A DNA stretch of 14,217 nucleotides from Actinomycetes bacterium (GTDB lineage: Bacteria; Actinomycetota; Acidimicrobiia; Acidimicrobiales; Palsa-688). Made by a program: the position numbers and the translations under genes. Every line of letters begins with the position of its first letter. Positions within the stretch are counted from its first letter, which is position 1. The notes under the pieces were generated by a model. The model was not told the origin of the DNA. It was given only the letters and a program-made list of their open reading frames with translations, and did no database searches. The DNA lies in assembly GCA_021827285.1 (NCBI GenBank), contig JAKAWM010000016.1, positions 1 to 14,217 on the forward strand, in the 5' to 3' direction. Below are positions 13,356 to 14,217 of this stretch, piece by piece.

Positions 13356-13950
13356 AGCAACCGAGCCACAGGTACACCTGGGAGTGCTGGCGTCAGGCAG
13401 CGGTACCATCTTGGAGGCCATCCTGGCCGCCGGCCTGCCTATTTGCGTGGTGCTCGCAGACCGCCCGTGCCGCGCCCTGCAGGTCGCTCGGGACGCGGGG
13501 GTACCCGCGGAGCTGGTCTTGCGCGAGAGTTACGGTCCCGGTTTTGACCGCGACGGCTATACAAGCCAGGTGGTCGGGGCACTGAAGCGCCACGCGGCGG
13601 ACGTAGTGGCCATGGCTGGCTTTGGGACCATCCTCGGCCCGGCCCTGATCAAGGCCTTCCCGGGGCGGGTGCTCAATACCCACCCCGCGCTCCTGCCCAA
13701 CTTCAAGGGTTGGCATGCCGTGCGCGATGCCCTGGCTGCTGGCGCAAAGGTGACCGGTACCACCGTGCATGTAGCCACCGAGCAAGTGGATGAAGGGCCC
13801 GTGCTGGCCCAGCACGAAGTCGAAGTCTTGCCCGGCGACACCGAAGCGACCCTCCACGAACGGATAAAGATGGTCGAACGGCGCTTGTACCCAGAGACCA
13901 TCCGCCGCTTCATGGACGAAATAGTGCTGCCGTCGGCACAATCTCACTAG
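13348..13950 (+). CDS. purN: Phosphoribosylglycinamide formyltransferase
   Basis: PurN transfers a formyl group from 10-formyltetrahydrofolate to glycinamide ribonucleotide, the third step of purine synthesis. From GTG 13348 there are 200 residues, the normal size. The substrate loop is VLASGSGTILEAIL (13-26). The catalytic triad is visible as N110 and H112 in RVLNTHPALLPNFKGWHA and D148 in TTVHVATEQVDEGPVLA. The folate-side segment VVAMAGFGTILG (86-97) is also conserved. Where E. coli PurN has GSN in the phosphate-binding loop, this protein has GTI, lacking the asparagine. GTG 13345 is an equally possible start. An upstream GTG at 13264 would add 28 residues that merely shadow the dedA tail. 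The start overlaps the dedA stop by 8 bp, and purH follows 12 bp later, so a dedA-purN-purH transcript is likely. Confidence 0.92.
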   Translation: MGKATEPQVHLGVLASGSGTILEAILAAGLPICVVLADRPCRALQVARDAGVPAELVLRESYGPGFDRDGYTSQVVGALKRHAADVVAMAGFGTILGPALIKAFPGRVLNTHPALLPNFKGWHAVRDALAAGAKVTGTTVHVATEQVDEGPVLAQHEVEVLPGDTEATLHERIKMVERRLYPETIRRFMDEIVLPSAQSH

Positions 13951-13953
13951 AAC

Positions 13954-13959
13954 GAGGTG
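13954..13959 (+). promoter_or_regulatory. Ribosome-binding site of purH
   Basis: GAGGTG lies three bases before ATG 13963 (five if only GAGG is counted). It is among the clearer Shine-Dalgarno sites in the window and fixes the purH start inside the 12-bp gap after purN. Confidence 0.6.
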
Positions 13960-13962
13960 CAA

Positions 13963-14217
13963 ATGAGGATCCTGTTGTCCCCGTACGACAAGACTGGCTT
14001 GGTGGATTTTGCCAAGGCCTTGGTGAACGCTGGTCACGAGCTCCTGGCCAGCGGAAAGACGGCTGCCTTGTTAGAGGAAAACGGCATTCCGCATTCGGCT
14101 GTCGAAGATGTGACCGGGTTCCCCGAGATACTGGGAGGTCGGGTGAAGACCCTTCACCCGAAGATCCATGGAGGCATTCTGGCCGATATCGCCAACCCGG
14201 AGCACCGGGCCGACTTG
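13963..14217 (+). CDS. purH: Bifunctional AICAR formyltransferase/IMP cyclohydrolase, 5' part (truncated by window)
   Basis: PurH carries out the last two steps to inosine monophosphate: formylation of AICAR by the C-terminal domain and ring closure by the N-terminal domain. Only the first 85 residues of roughly 500-520 are present, all within the N-terminal MGS-like cyclohydrolase fold. Diagnostic segments are LLSPYDKTGLVDFAKAL (4-20), GIPHSAVEDVTGFPEILGGR (45-64) and VKTLHPKIHGGILAD (65-79). The usual STGGTA turn reads ASGKTA here (31-36), a mild departure. The frame remains open to the last base. It lies 12 bp after purN, with which it forms the familiar purNH pair. Confidence 0.95.
   Translation, partial: MRILLSPYDKTGLVDFAKALVNAGHELLASGKTAALLEENGIPHSAVEDVTGFPEILGGRVKTLHPKIHGGILADIANPEHRADL

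Noticed and set aside
12684..13421. 245-codon minus-strand open frame opposite dedA
   Set aside because: It is a hydrophilic shadow of a membrane-protein gene with no motif. It would also overlap the FIST start and purN.
1..14217. Defence island, prophage, IS element, tRNA, CRISPR or toxin-antitoxin pair
   Set aside because: No transposase, integrase, repeat array, cloverleaf or small paired genes were recognised. Nearly all sequence is accounted for by metabolic, transport, respiratory and signalling genes.

Overview
This is a GC-rich window with long actinobacterial-style genes: GTG starts, few clear Shine-Dalgarno sites, and TGATG, ATGA and GTGA junctions. Gene content and protein style fit a deep-branching actinobacterium, perhaps Acidimicrobiia. 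That placement is an inference from style only. I see no IS element, tRNA, rRNA, CRISPR array, phage gene or origin, so this looks like chromosomal backbone rather than a mobile island.

Layout. (1) 2-4810, plus strand: a branched-chain amino acid or amide ABC transporter operon. It holds the 3' part of a periplasmic binding protein gene, an intergenic stretch with two GC-rich hairpins, then livH, livM, livG and livF packed with 1-bp spacing or 4-bp overlaps. (2) 4824-8161, minus strand: a uronate isomerase (uxaC) lying downstream of a large, atypical b-type cytochrome. uxaC converges on livF with only 13 bp between stop codons. (3) 8327-9109, plus strand: a SCO1/SenC-like lipoprotein divergent from the cytochrome gene across 165 bp, suggesting a shared respiratory or redox context. 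(4) 9206-12687, minus strand: a two-gene signalling operon. A FIST-domain sensor overlaps by one base (TGATG) a GAF-GAF-GGDEF-EAL protein that keeps the catalytic motifs for both making and degrading cyclic di-GMP. (5) 12738-14217, plus strand: a DedA-family membrane protein overlapping purN, followed 12 bp later by the 5' end of purH, which runs off the window.

How they work together: the Liv genes form one complete importer (binding protein, two permeases, two ATPases). FIST plus GGDEF-EAL form a probable ligand-to-second-messenger relay. purN and purH supply the two formyl-transfer steps of purine synthesis. The cytochrome/SCO pair and the lone uronate isomerase are not functionally resolved by context.

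The observations most worth following are the cytochrome b with b6-type haem spacing, no visible PEWY motif and a roughly 215-residue domain in place of the quinol-oxidising half; the FIST/c-di-GMP operon; the DedA gene, whose conserved N-terminus lies upstream of any ATG, GTG or TTG; and probable leaderless promoters in front of the cytochrome and uxaC genes. No clearly new multi-gene system is proven here.
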